64,000 nt of DNA from Cedecea davisae DSM 4568. Lineage in GTDB: Bacteria > Pseudomonadota > Gammaproteobacteria > Enterobacterales > Enterobacteriaceae. The DNA lies in contig NZ_KE161030.1 in the NCBI RefSeq assembly GCF_000412335.2, positions 3,512,363 to 3,576,362 of the forward strand. The letters run 5' to 3'. Both the position numbers and the translations under genes were made by a program. Positions 40,012 to 52,650 of the stretch are shown in pieces (within the stretch, counting starts at the first letter, position 1; the number at the start of each line of letters is the position of its first letter). The notes under the pieces were generated by a model that was not told where the DNA came from, made no database searches, and saw nothing but the letters and a program-made list of their open reading frames with translations.

Positions 40012-40126
40012 AGAATGCATTCATTGAACAAAACACTGTTTAAATATACATGCATTTTTGATTTTACCAGCGGGAAACGTGAAAATATCTTTTTGACCGG
40101 CAGGACGGGTAAGGCAAGGCACTGAA

Positions 40127-40387
40127 ATGGCACTATTAATTACGAAGAAGTGTATCAACTGCGATATGTGCGAGCCGGAGTGCCCGAACCAGGCTATTTC
40201 GATGGGGGAAGCTATCTACCAGATAGATACCGACCGCTGCACCGAATGCATTGGCCATTATGAAACGCCGACCTGCCAAAAAGTTTGCCCTATCCCGGGC
40301 ACAATCATCGGCGATCCGGCGCATAAAGAAAATGAAGAGCAGCTTTGGGATAAATTTGTGCTGCTCCACCATGCCGATAAGCTTTAG
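40127..40387 (+). CDS. yfhL: Ferredoxin YfhL, two 4Fe-4S clusters
   Basis: 86 residues with CxxCxxxC motifs: [12 protein letters not shown] near the N-terminus and [18 protein letters not shown] later, an extended second motif typical of the YfhL/allochromatium-type ferredoxins. It is an electron carrier; in E. coli it has been linked to tRNA hydroxylation chemistry. First core gene after the island; ends four bases into acpS from the opposite strand. Confidence 0.95.
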   Translation: MALLITKKCINCDMCEPECPNQAISMGEAIYQIDTDRCTECIGHYETPTCQKVCPIPGTIIGDPAHKENEEQLWDKFVLLHHADKL

Positions 40388-40764
40388 CTTTCGATTATCA
40401 CCGTCGCGCAGGCGTAATGGCGCTCGTCGGCAAGCGTTACGTGTACCGACCGCACGCCCATTTCCTTCGCCAGCCTTTCGGCCTCTTCCCAGAAACGCAG
40501 CTGCGGTTTACCCAGCGGGTCGTTAAACACCTCGAACTGATTAAACGCCAGCCCGTTGCGGATCCCGGTGCCGAAAGCTTTCGCTGCCGCCTCCTTCACC
40601 GCAAAACGCTTCGCGAGGAAACGAACGGGCTGCTGATGAGCCTGATATTGCGCCCATTCGTTTTCGCTCAACACGCGCTTTGCCAGCCGGTCGCCGGAGC
40701 GGGAGATGACGCCTTCAATGCGTTCAATCTCCACGATATCGGTACCAAGGCCAAGGATCGCCAT
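40384..40764 (-). CDS. acpS: Holo-[acyl-carrier-protein] synthase
   Basis: 126 residues, normal length. It transfers 4'-phosphopantetheine from CoA to acyl carrier protein. Mg-binding [12 protein letters not shown] and the [12 protein letters not shown] helix are intact. The start overlaps the pdxJ stop by one base; last gene of the rnc-era-recO-pdxJ-acpS set. Confidence 0.97.
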   Translation of the reverse strand: MAILGLGTDIVEIERIEGVISRSGDRLAKRVLSENEWAQYQAHQQPVRFLAKRFAVKEAAAKAFGTGIRNGLAFNQFEVFNDPLGKPQLRFWEEAERLAKEMGVRSVHVTLADERHYACATVIIES

Positions 40765-41495
40765 TAACGACGCGCTTCCAGCATCAGGCGTTTCATTTCC
40801 GCCACGGCTTCTTTCAGGCCGCTCATCACCGCTCGCCCGATAATGGCGTGGCCGATATTCAGCTCATACATTTCAGGAATACGGGCGATAGCCTGCACGT
40901 TGTGGTAAGTCAGGCCGTGCCCGGCGTTAACCTTCAGCCCTTTAGAAGCTGCATAAGTAGCCGCTTCGGCAATACGCGCCAGCTCTTTAGACCGGGTCGC
41001 TTCGTCTTTCGCATCGGCATAGCAGCCGGTGTGAATTTCGATATACGGCGCGCCAACCGCAACGGCAGCATCGATTTGCGCATGGTCAGCGTCAATAAAC
41101 AGCGAAACCAGAATACCCGCGTCGGCCAGGCGTTTACAGGCATCGCGCATTTTGTCCAGCTGGCCAGCCACGTCAAGCCCGCCTTCGGTAGTCACTTCCT
41201 GACGCTTTTCAGGCACCAGGCAGCAAAAATGAGGTTTCGTCTCGCAGGCGATAGCAAGCATCTCTTCGGTGACGGCCATTTCGAGGTTCATGCGGGTGTC
41301 GAGGGTTTCGCGCAGCACGCGGACGTCTCTGTCGGTGATATGGCGGCGATCTTCACGCAAATGCACCGTGATGCCGTGCGCTCCGGCCTGTTCTGCGATA
41401 AACGCAGCCTGGACCGGGTCCGGGTATGCCGTGCCGCGTGCGTTACGCAGGGTAGCGATATGATCGATGTTGACGCCTAACAGTAATTCAGCCAT
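40764..41495 (-). CDS. pdxJ: Pyridoxine 5'-phosphate synthase
   Basis: 243 residues, full length. It condenses 1-deoxyxylulose 5-phosphate with 3-amino-2-oxopropyl phosphate to make PNP. Conserved [19 protein letters not shown] and [10 protein letters not shown] are present. Lies 74 bases after recO and overlaps acpS by one base. Confidence 0.97.
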   Translation of the reverse strand: MAELLLGVNIDHIATLRNARGTAYPDPVQAAFIAEQAGAHGITVHLREDRRHITDRDVRVLRETLDTRMNLEMAVTEEMLAIACETKPHFCCLVPEKRQEVTTEGGLDVAGQLDKMRDACKRLADAGILVSLFIDADHAQIDAAVAVGAPYIEIHTGCYADAKDEATRSKELARIAEAATYAASKGLKVNAGHGLTYHNVQAIARIPEMYELNIGHAIIGRAVMSGLKEAVAEMKRLMLEARR

Positions 41496-41569
41496 GACAA
41501 TCCTCAGAGTTCGCAGACAGATGCCGGGCAGTTTACACCTGCCGGGGAAAGCGTGGCTACAGGCGGTGA

Positions 41570-42307
41570 TTACTGTGAGCTATCCGGGGATTCAGGTGGC
41601 GATTTTTTCGGCACAAACTGGCGGAACAGTTCGCGGCTTTTAAGCGGCTTACCTTGCAAATAAGGTTTGAGCGCCATACGGGTGAAGCGTTTTGCGGCAC
41701 GGAGCGTATCACCGTCCGGAAATTCACGCTCGGCCAGCGCCCTCAGATGGCGGCCGGTAAAACTGTTATGGCCAATGACCACGCTGGCGATAAAGCCTTT
41801 TTCTTCCCGATAAGTGTAGGTCATGGTGTCGCTGACCTCTTCCCCGCTACCGGCGCAGTGGAGAAAGTCCACGCCGTAGCCAAGATGCCCCAGCAAAGCC
41901 AGTTCAAAACGACGCAGCGCAGGCTCCGGCGTGCCTATGGTGCCAGCCAGCGCCTGAATACAGTGAAGGTAGTCGAAGAAGAGTTCAGAGAAACGGGTCT
42001 CCTGCTCCAGCACGCGAGCCACCAGCTCATTAACGTACAGGCCGCTATAGAGAGAAATACCGCTTAGGGGAAGTGCCAGCGAGACAGCTTCGGCACTGCG
42101 CAGCGTTTTGACTTCGCCGCGCCCGCCCCAGCGAACCAGCAGAGGGGTAAAAGGCTGTAACGCCCCTTTGAGGTTAGAGCGTTTCGAACGCGCGCCTTTG
42201 GCAATCAGGCGGACGCGCCCGGACTCTTCGGAAAACAGGTCGAGCAGAAGGCTGGTTTCGCTCCAGGGGCGACTATGCAGGACAAAAGCCCGTTGCCAGC
42301 CTTCCAT
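41570..42307 (-). CDS. recO: DNA repair protein RecO
   Basis: 245 residues with the OB-fold start [23 protein letters not shown] and helical C-terminal domain ([21 protein letters not shown]). RecO loads RecA on SSB-coated DNA with RecR. Four bases separate its start from the era stop. Confidence 0.95.
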   Translation of the reverse strand: MEGWQRAFVLHSRPWSETSLLLDLFSEESGRVRLIAKGARSKRSNLKGALQPFTPLLVRWGGRGEVKTLRSAEAVSLALPLSGISLYSGLYVNELVARVLEQETRFSELFFDYLHCIQALAGTIGTPEPALRRFELALLGHLGYGVDFLHCAGSGEEVSDTMTYTYREEKGFIASVVIGHNSFTGRHLRALAEREFPDGDTLRAAKRFTRMALKPYLQGKPLKSRELFRQFVPKKSPPESPDSSQ

Positions 42308-42311
42308 GTGA

Positions 42312-43909
<1,598 letters not shown>

Positions 43910-43980
43910 TTAATGAATGCGTCAACTATTCAGCACACGGAACAGACCTGAGAAACAAACCAACGCTGTTTCGTGTGCCG

Positions 43981-44000
43981 TGGCTCCCTTTCGGGAGCCA
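43981..44000 (-). promoter_or_regulatory. Hairpin between lepB and rnc
   Basis: Perfect 8-bp stem TGGCTCCC-TTTC-GGGAGCCA, 83 bases upstream of rnc. In E. coli the rnc leader forms RNase III-cleaved stems that autoregulate the gene, and this hairpin may be part of such a structure. No T run on the transcribed strand. Confidence 0.5.
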
Positions 44001-44068
44001 ACCTTTAAAAGCGGGATTATTCTATACACAACGACAGGGGATGTCGTTAGTTTGTGGGATTTAATTGC

Positions 44069-45043
44069 TTAATGAATGCCGCCAATCCGATTCAAACGAA
44101 CACCCGTTGGCCATTCGCCTTCCTGTTTCTCGAAACTCATCCAGATAGCTGTCGCTTTACCGACCAGATTTTGCTCCGGAACGAATCCCCAGTAACGGCT
44201 ATCGGCGCTGTTATCGCGGTTGTCACCCATCATGAAATAATGACCCGGTGGCACAATCCACGTTGCCAGCGGCAGGCCGGACTGCTGGTAATACATTCCC
44301 ACCTGATCCTGAGCAATCGGCACGGTCAGAATGTTGTGAGTGACGTCGCCCAGCGTCTCTTTACGCTCGCTCAGGCGCACGCCGTCATCACGGGTCTGGT
44401 CTTTGGGCATCTGGAAGAAACCGGAGGTCGCTTCGCTGCCGTTACGGCGGGCAAAGGTCTGCACAAAATCACTGGCTTCCACATTGGAATAAGTGATTGG
44501 CAGCGCATTATCACAGGCCTGGCCGGAACTGCAGTTCGGCTGAACGGTCACTTCCTTGGACTGCGGATCGTAGCTTACGCGGTCGCCCGGCAACCCCACC
44601 ACGCGCTTGATGTAATCCAGACGAGGATCTTCAGGATATTTAAATACCGCGATGTCACCGCGTTTAGGGTGCCCGGTTTCAATCAAGGTTTTCTGGTAAA
44701 TCGGATCTTTAATTCCGTAGGCAAATTTCTCTACCAGAATAAAATCACCGATTAACAGCGTTGGCATCATCGAACCTGATGGGATCTGGAACGGCTCGTA
44801 AATAAATGAGCGCACCACCAGAACAATAGCCAGCACCGGGAATACCGAAGCGCCGGTTTCCAGCCAGCCCGGTTTAGGGCCGACCTTTTTCAGCGTCTTT
44901 TTGTCCAGCGCGTCACCGGTGGCAGCCTGAGCTGCCGCCTGTTTTTCACGACGTTTTGGCGCAAAGATAAATTTATCCAGACACCATAAAATGCCCGTCA
45001 CCAGCGTGGCTACCACGAGGATCAAAGCAAACATATTCGCCAT
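44069..45043 (-). CDS. lepB: Signal peptidase I
   Basis: 324 residues. Two N-terminal membrane helices, then the nucleophile Ser in PSGSMMPTL and general-base Lys in DYIKRVVGLPGD. It removes signal peptides at the outer face of the inner membrane. Lies 14 bases after lepA. Confidence 0.98.
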   Translation of the reverse strand: MANMFALILVVATLVTGILWCLDKFIFAPKRREKQAAAQAATGDALDKKTLKKVGPKPGWLETGASVFPVLAIVLVVRSFIYEPFQIPSGSMMPTLLIGDFILVEKFAYGIKDPIYQKTLIETGHPKRGDIAVFKYPEDPRLDYIKRVVGLPGDRVSYDPQSKEVTVQPNCSSGQACDNALPITYSNVEASDFVQTFARRNGSEATSGFFQMPKDQTRDDGVRLSERKETLGDVTHNILTVPIAQDQVGMYYQQSGLPLATWIVPPGHYFMMGDNRDNSADSRYWGFVPEQNLVGKATAIWMSFEKQEGEWPTGVRLNRIGGIH

Positions 45044-45057
45044 GCCAACTCCTTAGA

Positions 45058-46857
45058 TTATTTGCCGTCTTTGCCGACATGCAGGATGGCGAGGAACGCT
45101 TCCTGAGGCAGTTCGACGTTACCGACCTGCTTCATACGCTTCTTACCGTCTTTCTGTTTCTGCAACAGCTTTTTCTTACGGCTTACGTCACCGCCGTAGC
45201 ATTTTGCCAGTACGTTTTTACGCAGCTGTTTCACCGTCGAACGCGCGATGATGTGGTTGCCGATGGCAGCCTGAATCGCGATATCGAACTGCTGGCGAGG
45301 GATCAGATCTTTCATCTTCTCCACCAGCTCGCGGCCGCGATACGGGGCGTTATCGTTGTGCGTAATCAGCGCCAGGGCATCCACGCGGTCGCCGTTTATC
45401 AGTACATCAACGCGCACCATGTTGGAAGCCTGGAAACGTTTGAAATTGTAATCCAGCGACGCATAGCCACGAGAAGTCGACTTCAGGCGGTCGAAGAAGT
45501 CGAGCACCACTTCCGCCATCGGGATTTCGTAGGTCAGGGCAACCTGGTTCCCGTGGTAAACCATGTTGGTCTGCACGCCACGTTTTTCGATGCACAGCGT
45601 GATCACGTTGCCGAGGAATTCCTGCGGCAGCAGCATGTGACATTCGGCGATAGGTTCACGCAGCTCTTCGATGTTGTTCAGCGCAGGCAGCTTGGACGGG
45701 CTATCAACGTAGATAATCTCTTTGTTGGTCGTCTGCACTTCGTAAACTACCGTTGGCGCGGTGGTTATCAGGTCGAGGTCATACTCACGCTCCAGACGTT
45801 CCTGGATAATTTCCATGTGCAACAGGCCGAGGAAGCCGCAGCGGAAGCCGAAGCCCAGCGCAGTGGAGCTTTCTGGCTCGTAGAACAGGGAGGCGTCGTT
45901 CAGGCTGAGTTTGCCCAGCGCATCACGGAAGTTTTCGTAATCGTCAGAGCTGACCGGGAACAGACCGGCATAAACCTGAGGCTTAACTTTCTTAAAGCCG
46001 GGCAGCGCTTTGTCTGCCGGGTTGCGGGACAACGTCAGGGTATCGCCTACCGGCGCGCCCAGGATGTCTTTAATCGCACAAACCAGCCAGCCAACTTCCC
46101 CGCACTTCAGTTCGGTACGGTCAATTTGCTTCGGTGTGAAGATGCCCAGACGGTCAGCGTTATAGACCTGGCCGGTGCTCATTACTTTTACTTTATCGCC
46201 CTTGCGCAGGGTGCCGTTTTTCACACGGATCAGGGAGACAACGCCGAGGTAATTATCGAACCAGGAGTCGATGATCAACGCCTGCAGCGGCGCGTCCGGG
46301 TCGCCCTCAGGTGCCGGGATGTCGCGCACCAGGCGCTCTAAAACGTCAGGCACGCCCACGCCGGTTTTCGCGGAGCAGCGCACCGCGTCGGCCGCGTCGA
46401 TACCAACAATGTCTTCAATCTCTTCAGCCACGCGCTCAGGGTCAGCGGCAGGCAGGTCAATCTTGTTGAGAACCGGAACTACTTCCAGATCCATTTCCAT
46501 GGCCGTGTAGCAGTTTGCCAGGGTCTGAGCTTCAACGCCCTGCCCGGCATCCACCACCAGCAGCGCGCCTTCACAGGCCGCCAGCGAGCGGGAAACTTCA
46601 TAGGAGAAGTCAACGTGCCCCGGGGTGTCGATGAAGTTTAGCTGATAGGTCTCACCGTCTTTGGCTTTGTAGTCGAGCGTGACGCTCTGCGCTTTGATGG
46701 TGATACCACGTTCACGTTCCAGATCCATGGAGTCCAGAACCTGAGCCGCCATTTCGCGGTCGGACAGGCCGCCGCAAATCTGGATGATACGGTCAGACAG
46801 CGTCGATTTACCGTGGTCGATGTGGGCAATAATAGAAAAGTTGCGTATGTTCTTCAT
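45058..46857 (-). CDS. lepA: Elongation factor 4
   Basis: 599 residues, full length. GTPase motifs [14 protein letters not shown] and NKIDLP, followed by EF-G-like domains and the LepA-specific C-terminal end ([20 protein letters not shown]). A ribosome-associated translational GTPase; cotranscribed with lepB. Confidence 0.98.
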   Translation of the reverse strand: MKNIRNFSIIAHIDHGKSTLSDRIIQICGGLSDREMAAQVLDSMDLERERGITIKAQSVTLDYKAKDGETYQLNFIDTPGHVDFSYEVSRSLAACEGALLVVDAGQGVEAQTLANCYTAMEMDLEVVPVLNKIDLPAADPERVAEEIEDIVGIDAADAVRCSAKTGVGVPDVLERLVRDIPAPEGDPDAPLQALIIDSWFDNYLGVVSLIRVKNGTLRKGDKVKVMSTGQVYNADRLGIFTPKQIDRTELKCGEVGWLVCAIKDILGAPVGDTLTLSRNPADKALPGFKKVKPQVYAGLFPVSSDDYENFRDALGKLSLNDASLFYEPESSTALGFGFRCGFLGLLHMEIIQERLEREYDLDLITTAPTVVYEVQTTNKEIIYVDSPSKLPALNNIEELREPIAECHMLLPQEFLGNVITLCIEKRGVQTNMVYHGNQVALTYEIPMAEVVLDFFDRLKSTSRGYASLDYNFKRFQASNMVRVDVLINGDRVDALALITHNDNAPYRGRELVEKMKDLIPRQQFDIAIQAAIGNHIIARSTVKQLRKNVLAKCYGGDVSRKKKLLQKQKDGKKRMKQVGNVELPQEAFLAILHVGKDGK

Positions 46858-47052
46858 AGTTAGAGGTTTTTATGCCTTACAAATGGCCTGTGAGCTCGGC
46901 GCTTCGCGCAGTACGGAGCAGGATGTCAGTGACTGTCTTCTGCCTGAAACGCCGCATTCTACACTACAACCAGAAAGCGAGGAAACTGCTCATCCTGCAA
47001 GCTTAGTTAAGCCGTAGGCAGGATGTGCAAAGATATGTCAACCAGAGGGAAA

Positions 47053-47535
47053 TTACGGGTTTTCAGCCGGGGGAGTTGAGGTGTCGACGCGTAATGCATC
47101 CGGGCCAAGCGCAACGCTCAGGATAACCGGCTGCCAGCTTTCACGGCTGCTGAAGCGCTGTGAAACGCCTCGCGCAATCAGGAAGCCGCCCACGCCGCCC
47201 AGCAGCGCCCCGGCCATAGCAGCGAGGTTGGTGCTAAACAGCGTCTGGAACAACGCGGAACAGAGGAATAACCCGACCAGAGGCGACATATAAACCAGCA
47301 GAGCGGAACCCAGCAGGCTGCCTTCGGCAATGCCCAGTTCAACTTTCTGCCCCGCCACCAGCGGCTGCTCGCTTGGCACCGACAGCAAATGGCTGGTTTG
47401 CGGCCCGAGCTTATTCAGTACCCGGGTGCCGCAACCCGAACGCGAAGCGCAGCTGCTGCAAGAAGCCTTGACGTCGCAGTGCAATAAAGCCTCGCCGTTT
47501 TCCCAGGAGACAACGGTCGCCCACTCTTTAATCAT
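47053..47535 (-). CDS. rseC: SoxR-reducing/sigma-E regulator protein RseC
   Basis: 160 residues. Cys-rich N-terminal cytoplasmic part (CDVKASCSSCASRSGCGTRV) followed by two membrane helices (LGSALLVYMSPLVGLFLCSA and AAMAGALLGGVGGFLIA). Works with the Rsx complex to reduce SoxR and modestly affects sigma E. Last gene of rpoE-rseABC, overlapping rseB by four bases. Confidence 0.95.
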   Translation of the reverse strand: MIKEWATVVSWENGEALLHCDVKASCSSCASRSGCGTRVLNKLGPQTSHLLSVPSEQPLVAGQKVELGIAEGSLLGSALLVYMSPLVGLFLCSALFQTLFSTNLAAMAGALLGGVGGFLIARGVSQRFSSRESWQPVILSVALGPDALRVDTSTPPAENP

Positions 47536-48497
47536 GGCGTCGCCCCGTTGAATTTAATGCTGTCGGTAATACGTTTGGCCGTTTGCGGAGGTAACTCGCC
47601 CACAACGGTAATTTCCGTTTTATCCCGAATTTCAGTATTCACGGTGCGGCGGCCGGTGCGTACCATCTGATCGCCATTGGTGCTGGCAGCCGGCGCCTGG
47701 CTGACGTTCACCGAGAAGCTGAACAAACCGTCAGAATAGAGGCGAGACTCAATCGGCACGCCAACGGTCGGCAGCGGCCTGCGGCTGCTGGAAACTTCAC
47801 TGAACCCCTGCGGCAGCCAGGACGGCGCCCATGAGAAGTTAGCTTTCTCCGCGCCCGGCACAGACAGCAGCGGCGGCAGAGTAGCCTTCGACAGGTTCTG
47901 CATCAGGCTGCTGGCCTGGTTCTCTACGGAGAACGAAACCACCCGGAATTGTTCCAGCGTTTCGCCATCGCGATCCAACAGATCGACGCGCAGCGGCAGC
48001 TTGGTTTCAGTATCGATCCAGACAATATAGTTATAACGCGTTCCGTCTCGCGCAACGACGCGAATTACCTCGCACAGGCGATCGGCAATACGCGTGCGCC
48101 CGACGGAGATAAAGTCGTAATACGGCGTTAAGCGCTTGAAGTCGGTATAAACGATGGACGGAAGGGAGTCGACGATGTAGTCCCCGGTGAGCGTGAACGG
48201 CTCAAGCCCGGGTTCAAAATAGCTTATCTCGTTGCCGCGCTGAACCACTTCCCTGCGCGGGCCATCCATTTGCAGGAACTGGGCAAGCGGGCGGTTATCA
48301 AGACGCGCGTGGCGGTAACTAAGAGACTCAATCCCTTGTTTACTGATATTGATAAACGCCAGCTCATAGTTGAGTGACTGACTTGCCTGGTTCATCTGCT
48401 GCAACAACGCCCCGGACGAAACAGTGTCCGCCGAGGCGCTGGAGGTGAACAACAGGCTGCCTGCCACTAAAGACAGGGCACACCAAAGTTGCTTCAT
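47532..48497 (-). CDS. rseB: Sigma-E regulatory protein RseB
   Basis: 321 residues with a signal peptide cleaved at ASA-D near residue 23. MucB/RseB two-domain layout with NYELAFINISKQGIESLSYR. It binds RseA in the periplasm and shields it from DegS, and lipoproteins or LPS relieve this. Shares one base with the rseA stop. Confidence 0.96.
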   Translation of the reverse strand: MKQLWCALSLVAGSLLFTSSASADTVSSGALLQQMNQASQSLNYELAFINISKQGIESLSYRHARLDNRPLAQFLQMDGPRREVVQRGNEISYFEPGLEPFTLTGDYIVDSLPSIVYTDFKRLTPYYDFISVGRTRIADRLCEVIRVVARDGTRYNYIVWIDTETKLPLRVDLLDRDGETLEQFRVVSFSVENQASSLMQNLSKATLPPLLSVPGAEKANFSWAPSWLPQGFSEVSSSRRPLPTVGVPIESRLYSDGLFSFSVNVSQAPAASTNGDQMVRTGRRTVNTEIRDKTEITVVGELPPQTAKRITDSIKFNGATP

Positions 48498-49150
48498 TAC
48501 TGCGATTGCGTTCCTAAAGTTTGGTTTCCTGGCACTTGCACAGCGGCCTGCTGGGTTTGCGCCTGTTCAAACTGGAGCTGCTCGGAGTGTAAACGACGCT
48601 GCAATTCATAATCCTGCAGCATAGCGTTAATACGACGACGCTGTTCCTGTACCTGCTGACTGCTGCTGCCGTTGCTGGCAGTTGCATCAGACGGTACGCC
48701 CAGGCTTACCGGGCTGGCTTTGCCCATCATCGGCAGCGTGTTAAATACCGGAGTTTCCGGCTGAGCAGCACCATCAGACTGGCCGTTATAGTGCTGTACG
48801 CCGACGATAACCGCAAGCGATACGCATGCAGCAACGCCCATCTGGGTTAGCTGGCTCGCCCACGGACGCACCTTGTGCCAGAACGGCATTTTCTGCCATT
48901 GCTGAGGCTGCGGCTGTGATTCGGCAATCAGCGGCGCGACTTTGCGCACTGGTTCATCAGCGATAGCCGCCATCACTTTGGCAGAAATATCGAAATGAAG
49001 AATGTCACTGGTATCTCCGCGCATCGTGTCGCGGATGAGATGGTAGCTCTCCCAGCTCTGCTGTAGCGTCTGGTCTTGCGACAAACGGTTAAGCAGCTCG
49101 CTATCGAGAGATTCGCCATCCATTAAAGCGGAAAGTTGTTCTTTCTGCAT
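48497..49150 (-). CDS. rseA: Anti-sigma-E factor RseA
   Basis: 217 residues. The N-terminal anti-sigma domain (MQKEQLSALMDGESLDSELL) is cytoplasmic. One membrane helix (MGVAACVSLAVIVGV) sits about residue 102, and the periplasmic tail ends GTQSQ. It holds sigma E until DegS and RseP cleave it. 31 bases after rpoE. Confidence 0.96.
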   Translation of the reverse strand: MQKEQLSALMDGESLDSELLNRLSQDQTLQQSWESYHLIRDTMRGDTSDILHFDISAKVMAAIADEPVRKVAPLIAESQPQPQQWQKMPFWHKVRPWASQLTQMGVAACVSLAVIVGVQHYNGQSDGAAQPETPVFNTLPMMGKASPVSLGVPSDATASNGSSSQQVQEQRRRINAMLQDYELQRRLHSEQLQFEQAQTQQAAVQVPGNQTLGTQSQ

Positions 49151-49181
49151 GCCTAAATACCCTTCCAGTAATCCGCTATCG

Positions 49182-49757
49182 TCAACGCCTGATTAGCGGT
49201 TGAACTTTATTATCGATAGCTTCCCGAGCACGGAAGATACGAGAACGCACTGTACCTACCGGGCAGTCCATAATGGCGGCTATCTCTTCATAGCTCAAAC
49301 CATCCAGCTCCCGCAACGTAATTGCCATGCGTAAATCTTCCGGGAGCGACTCAATAGTACGGAAAACTATCTGTCTCAGCTCTTCAGACAACATTAAGTT
49401 CTCAGGGTTCGAAATTTCTTTCAGCGCGCTGCCACTTTCGTAGTTTTCCGCATCAATTGCGTCTACATCGCTGGAAGGTGGACGGCGCCCCTGAGCAACC
49501 AGATAATTTTTTGCCGTGTTGACCGCGATGCGGTACAGCCACGTATAAAACGCGCTATCGCCGCGGAATGAGTCCAGCGCGCGATAAGCCTTAATGAATG
49601 ATTCCTGTACCACGTCCGGGACATCCCCTGACGGTACATATCGGGAAACCAGGCTCGCAACTTTATGCTGGTAGCGAACCACCAGTAGGTTGAAAGATTT
49701 CTGATCTCCCTTCTGGACCCGTTCGACGAGGACCTGATCCGTTAACTGCTCGCTCAT
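49182..49757 (-). CDS. rpoE: RNA polymerase sigma-E factor
   Basis: 191 residues from ATG 49757 (MSEQLTDQVLVERVQKGDQ), identical in length to E. coli. Region 2 contains AFYTWLYRIAVNTAKNYLVAQ, region 4 SYEEIAAIMDCPVGTVRSRI. It directs envelope-stress transcription. The start is inside the stop codon of rseD (ATGA), so translation is coupled. Confidence 0.98.
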   Translation of the reverse strand: MSEQLTDQVLVERVQKGDQKSFNLLVVRYQHKVASLVSRYVPSGDVPDVVQESFIKAYRALDSFRGDSAFYTWLYRIAVNTAKNYLVAQGRRPPSSDVDAIDAENYESGSALKEISNPENLMLSEELRQIVFRTIESLPEDLRMAITLRELDGLSYEEIAAIMDCPVGTVRSRIFRAREAIDNKVQPLIRR

Positions 49758-49915
49758 CCGAGGTAATGTCTCCCCAAACCTAATATCCACGCGTAATCGA
49801 AATGCCACTCGAACCCTGCATTTTTGAGCAAGCTTAGAGTTGGAGCGCCCGAGGTGAGCAAAGTTCCGTTACGCCTTTGTTTTTCTGTCATGTTTCGCGG
49901 ATTGAATCTTTTCAT
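49754..49915 (-). CDS. rseD: RseD leader peptide, translationally coupled to rpoE
   Basis: 53 codons starting MKRFNPRNMTEKQRRNGTLL and ending WILGLGRHYLG, with a GA-rich stretch ahead of the ATG at 49915. RseD is a known short ORF before rpoE in E. coli whose translation controls RpoE synthesis. The TGA overlaps the rpoE ATG. A longer in-frame start exists upstream (50014), but I judge the shorter one better. Confidence 0.75.
   Translation of the reverse strand: MKRFNPRNMTEKQRRNGTLLTSGAPTLSLLKNAGFEWHFDYAWILGLGRHYLG
49840..49867 (-). promoter_or_regulatory. Sigma-E promoter for rpoE inside rseD
   Basis: Minus strand GGAACTT (49867-49861), a 16-base spacer, and TCCAA (49844-49840) fit the sigma-E consensus (GGAACTT-N16-TCNAA). 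A start near 49833 would lie about 76 bases ahead of the rpoE ATG. Sigma E is known to drive its own operon. A second GGAACTT at 49925-49919 lacks a good -10. Confidence 0.6.
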
Positions 49916-50190
49916 TATAAGTTCCGCTACGCAAAACGGTAACGCCGATTCTTCCGAATCACCGCTTAAAAAGTTAGCGAGCAGAGTATCGCATGAATCG
50001 AGGCTTTTCATCATTTAATCTGCTGTTTATCCCCTGTAAACGGGATTTTTTTACATATTTTGACCGACTTCTCCCCGCAAGATCTCCTGGCGCCACTGTT
50101 TAGTGCGCCCAACAATTTCATAAAAAAAGAGTGTCCTGACGCGCACCTGGTGCTATTGTCGGCCCACCATTGTTTAGTAAATTAAACATC

Positions 50191-51807
50191 ATGAATATAA
50201 ATAGCGATCTGGTCTGTGATGTTCTTATCGTCGGTAGCGGCGCTGCCGGCCTCTCTCTGGCCCTCAGGCTTGCCCACAACAGCAAAGTCATTGTGCTGAG
50301 TAAGGGGCCGATTAACGAAGGGTCAACCTTTTATGCCCAGGGCGGCATTGCGGCGGTGTTCGACGAAACCGACAGCATTGGCTCCCATATCGACGACACG
50401 CTTATTGCCGGAGCGGGTATCTGTGACCGCGATGCGGTAGAGTTCGTCGCCAGCAACGCCAAACACTGCGTACAGTGGCTGATAGACCAGGGCGTGATGT
50501 TCGACACACAGACGCTTGCCAACGGCGAGGAGAGCTACCATTTAACCCGTGAAGGCGGCCATAGCCACCGCCGCATCCTTCACGCGGCCGACGCCACCGG
50601 CAAAGAAGTCGAAACCACATTAGTAGGCAAAGCGCTCAGCCATCCGAATATTCAGGTTATTGAACGCAGTAATGCCGTGGATTTAATCATCTCCGATAAA
50701 ATCGGGCTGCCGGGAACACGTCGCGTGGTGGGAGCCTGGATCTGGAACCGCAATCGCGAAAAAGTTGAAACCTGCCGGGCTAAAGCCGTGGTATTGGCAA
50801 CGGGTGGTGCTTCGAAGGTTTACCAATATACGACCAACCCGGACATTTCATCCGGCGATGGAATTGCAATGGCCTGGCGCGCAGGCTGCCGGGTAGCAAA
50901 CCTTGAATTCAACCAATTCCACCCGACGGCGTTGTATCACCCGCAGGCGCGAAACTTCCTGCTTACCGAGGCGCTGCGCGGCGAAGGCGCTTACCTGAAG
51001 CGCCCGGATGGCTCCCGCTTTATGCCGGACTTTGATGAACGGGCGGAGCTTGCGCCGCGGGATATTGTCGCCCGCGCAATCGATCATGAAATGAAGCGTC
51101 TCGGCGCAGACTGCATGTATCTTGATATCAGCCATAAGCCGGACACTTTTGTGCGCCAGCACTTCCCGACTATTTATGAAAAACTGCTCGGGTTGGGCAT
51201 TGATTTGACTAAAGAAGCCGTTCCCATCGTACCGGCCGCGCATTACACCTGCGGCGGCGTAATGGTTGATGAGCACGGGCGAACTGACGTTGACGGGCTT
51301 TATGCGATAGGAGAAGTGACTTATACCGGCCTGCATGGCGCAAACCGTATGGCTTCTAACTCTCTGCTTGAATGCCTGGTTTACGGCTGGTCTGCCGCAG
51401 AGGATATTCTTAAACGCTTGCCCTACGCACGCGAGAGCAAAAATTTGCCGGACTGGGATGACAGCCGCGTCGACAATCCCGACGAGCAGGTCGTTATCCA
51501 GCATAACTGGCACGAGCTGCGGCTTTTTATGTGGGACTACGTGGGGATTGTTCGCACAACCCGGAGGCTGGAACGTGCGCTGCGCCGCATTACCATGCTT
51601 CAGCAGGAAATTGACGAGTATTACGCCAACTTCCGCGTTTCCAACAATCTGCTTGAGCTGAGGAACCTGGTGCAGGTGGCCGAGCTTATTGTGCGCTGTG
51701 CGATGCAGCGCAAAGAGAGCCGCGGCCTGCATTACACGCTCGACTACCCGGAGCAGCTAAGCGATTCAGGCCCAAGCGTACTGTCGCCGCTCTACATAAA
51801 CAGGTAG
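50191..51807 (+). CDS. nadB: L-aspartate oxidase
   Basis: 538 residues from ATG 50191 ([20 protein letters not shown]). It oxidises aspartate to iminoaspartate for quinolinate and NAD synthesis. The FAD motif [14 protein letters not shown] and the active-site block [15 protein letters not shown] are intact. A TTG seven codons upstream is in frame but gives no family match. Divergent from rpoE; its last 16 bases overlap trmN. Confidence 0.96.
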   Translation: MNINSDLVCDVLIVGSGAAGLSLALRLAHNSKVIVLSKGPINEGSTFYAQGGIAAVFDETDSIGSHIDDTLIAGAGICDRDAVEFVASNAKHCVQWLIDQGVMFDTQTLANGEESYHLTREGGHSHRRILHAADATGKEVETTLVGKALSHPNIQVIERSNAVDLIISDKIGLPGTRRVVGAWIWNRNREKVETCRAKAVVLATGGASKVYQYTTNPDISSGDGIAMAWRAGCRVANLEFNQFHPTALYHPQARNFLLTEALRGEGAYLKRPDGSRFMPDFDERAELAPRDIVARAIDHEMKRLGADCMYLDISHKPDTFVRQHFPTIYEKLLGLGIDLTKEAVPIVPAAHYTCGGVMVDEHGRTDVDGLYAIGEVTYTGLHGANRMASNSLLECLVYGWSAAEDILKRLPYARESKNLPDWDDSRVDNPDEQVVIQHNWHELRLFMWDYVGIVRTTRRLERALRRITMLQQEIDEYYANFRVSNNLLELRNLVQVAELIVRCAMQRKESRGLHYTLDYPEQLSDSGPSVLSPLYINR

Positions 51808-52529
51808 AAATCCTGGGTCAGGCCGCAATAGCCTTCGGAATAGGTTTGGTCTGGCCCACGAATCACCAGGCGTTCGCTAAAGTATTCCCCGCCAGTTGGA
51901 GAGAGCGCCAGCATCACGCGATGCGGCAAGCGGGTTTCGTTATCCGCAACATCCGTGCGATAGCGAACGTGCCAGCCCTCGGATTTAGCCAGTTCGCTGA
52001 AAGCCGTACCGGCCGCTTCCGGCATAATCACGCAGAAAAAACCGTCTTCGGTTATAAGCTGCTCCGCGCTGCTCAACAACGCACGGTGATCCAGCGTAGT
52101 GGTGTAGCGTGCCTGAGCACGTTCCGGCGAAGCGCAGTTGCTGCCCTGCTCAAAGAACGGCGGGTTGCTGACAATCAGGGAGTAACGCTGAGTTGCCTGC
52201 TGCGCCCAGTCGCGAATATCCGCACAGTGGACCTTAATACGCGAAGCCCAGCGGCAGGCAGCCGCGTTTTCCGCAGCCTGTTCAGCGGCAATCGGATCAA
52301 GCTCTACGGCTTCAATAGTGACGTCTTGCGGCGTACGCTGAGCCAACATCAGCGCCAACAGGCCGCTGCCGGTGCCGATATCCAGCACGCTTTTTACCCT
52401 GGCAACCGGCACCCATGCGCCGAGTAGCGTTCCATCCGTTCCCACCTTCATGGCACAGCGATCGTGCGCGACAAAAAACTGTTTGAAAGTGAATCCGTCC
52501 CGACGTAATACCGCTTTTTGATCCGACAT
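51792..52529 (-). CDS. trmN: tRNA1(Val) (adenine(37)-N6)-methyltransferase
   Basis: 245 residues from ATG 52529 ([20 protein letters not shown]). SAM site [13 protein letters not shown] and the N6-methylase motif SNPPF. Known in E. coli as YfiC/TrmN6. Tail to tail with nadB, overlap 16 bases; divergent from srmB. Confidence 0.95.
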   Translation of the reverse strand: MSDQKAVLRRDGFTFKQFFVAHDRCAMKVGTDGTLLGAWVPVARVKSVLDIGTGSGLLALMLAQRTPQDVTIEAVELDPIAAEQAAENAAACRWASRIKVHCADIRDWAQQATQRYSLIVSNPPFFEQGSNCASPERAQARYTTTLDHRALLSSAEQLITEDGFFCVIMPEAAGTAFSELAKSEGWHVRYRTDVADNETRLPHRVMLALSPTGGEYFSERLVIRGPDQTYSEGYCGLTQDFYLFM

Positions 52530-52650
52530 CTTATCTACCTTGCAAAGAAACCGCCGTAGCATAAGTGAAACGAGCAACGACGGAAAGACACAAACAGATG
52601 AAGATCGCGGTCATAACGTCTATAATCGGCGTCCCAAATAGAGGTAGACC

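Noticed and set aside
40036..40051. LexA-like box CTGT-N8-ACAT upstream of yfhL
   Set aside because: One base off the SOS core and far from the repressor promoter; in this AT-rich stretch it can arise by chance.
45079..46341. 420-codon open frame opposite lepA
   Set aside because: Antisense shadow of a core gene with no recognisable domain.
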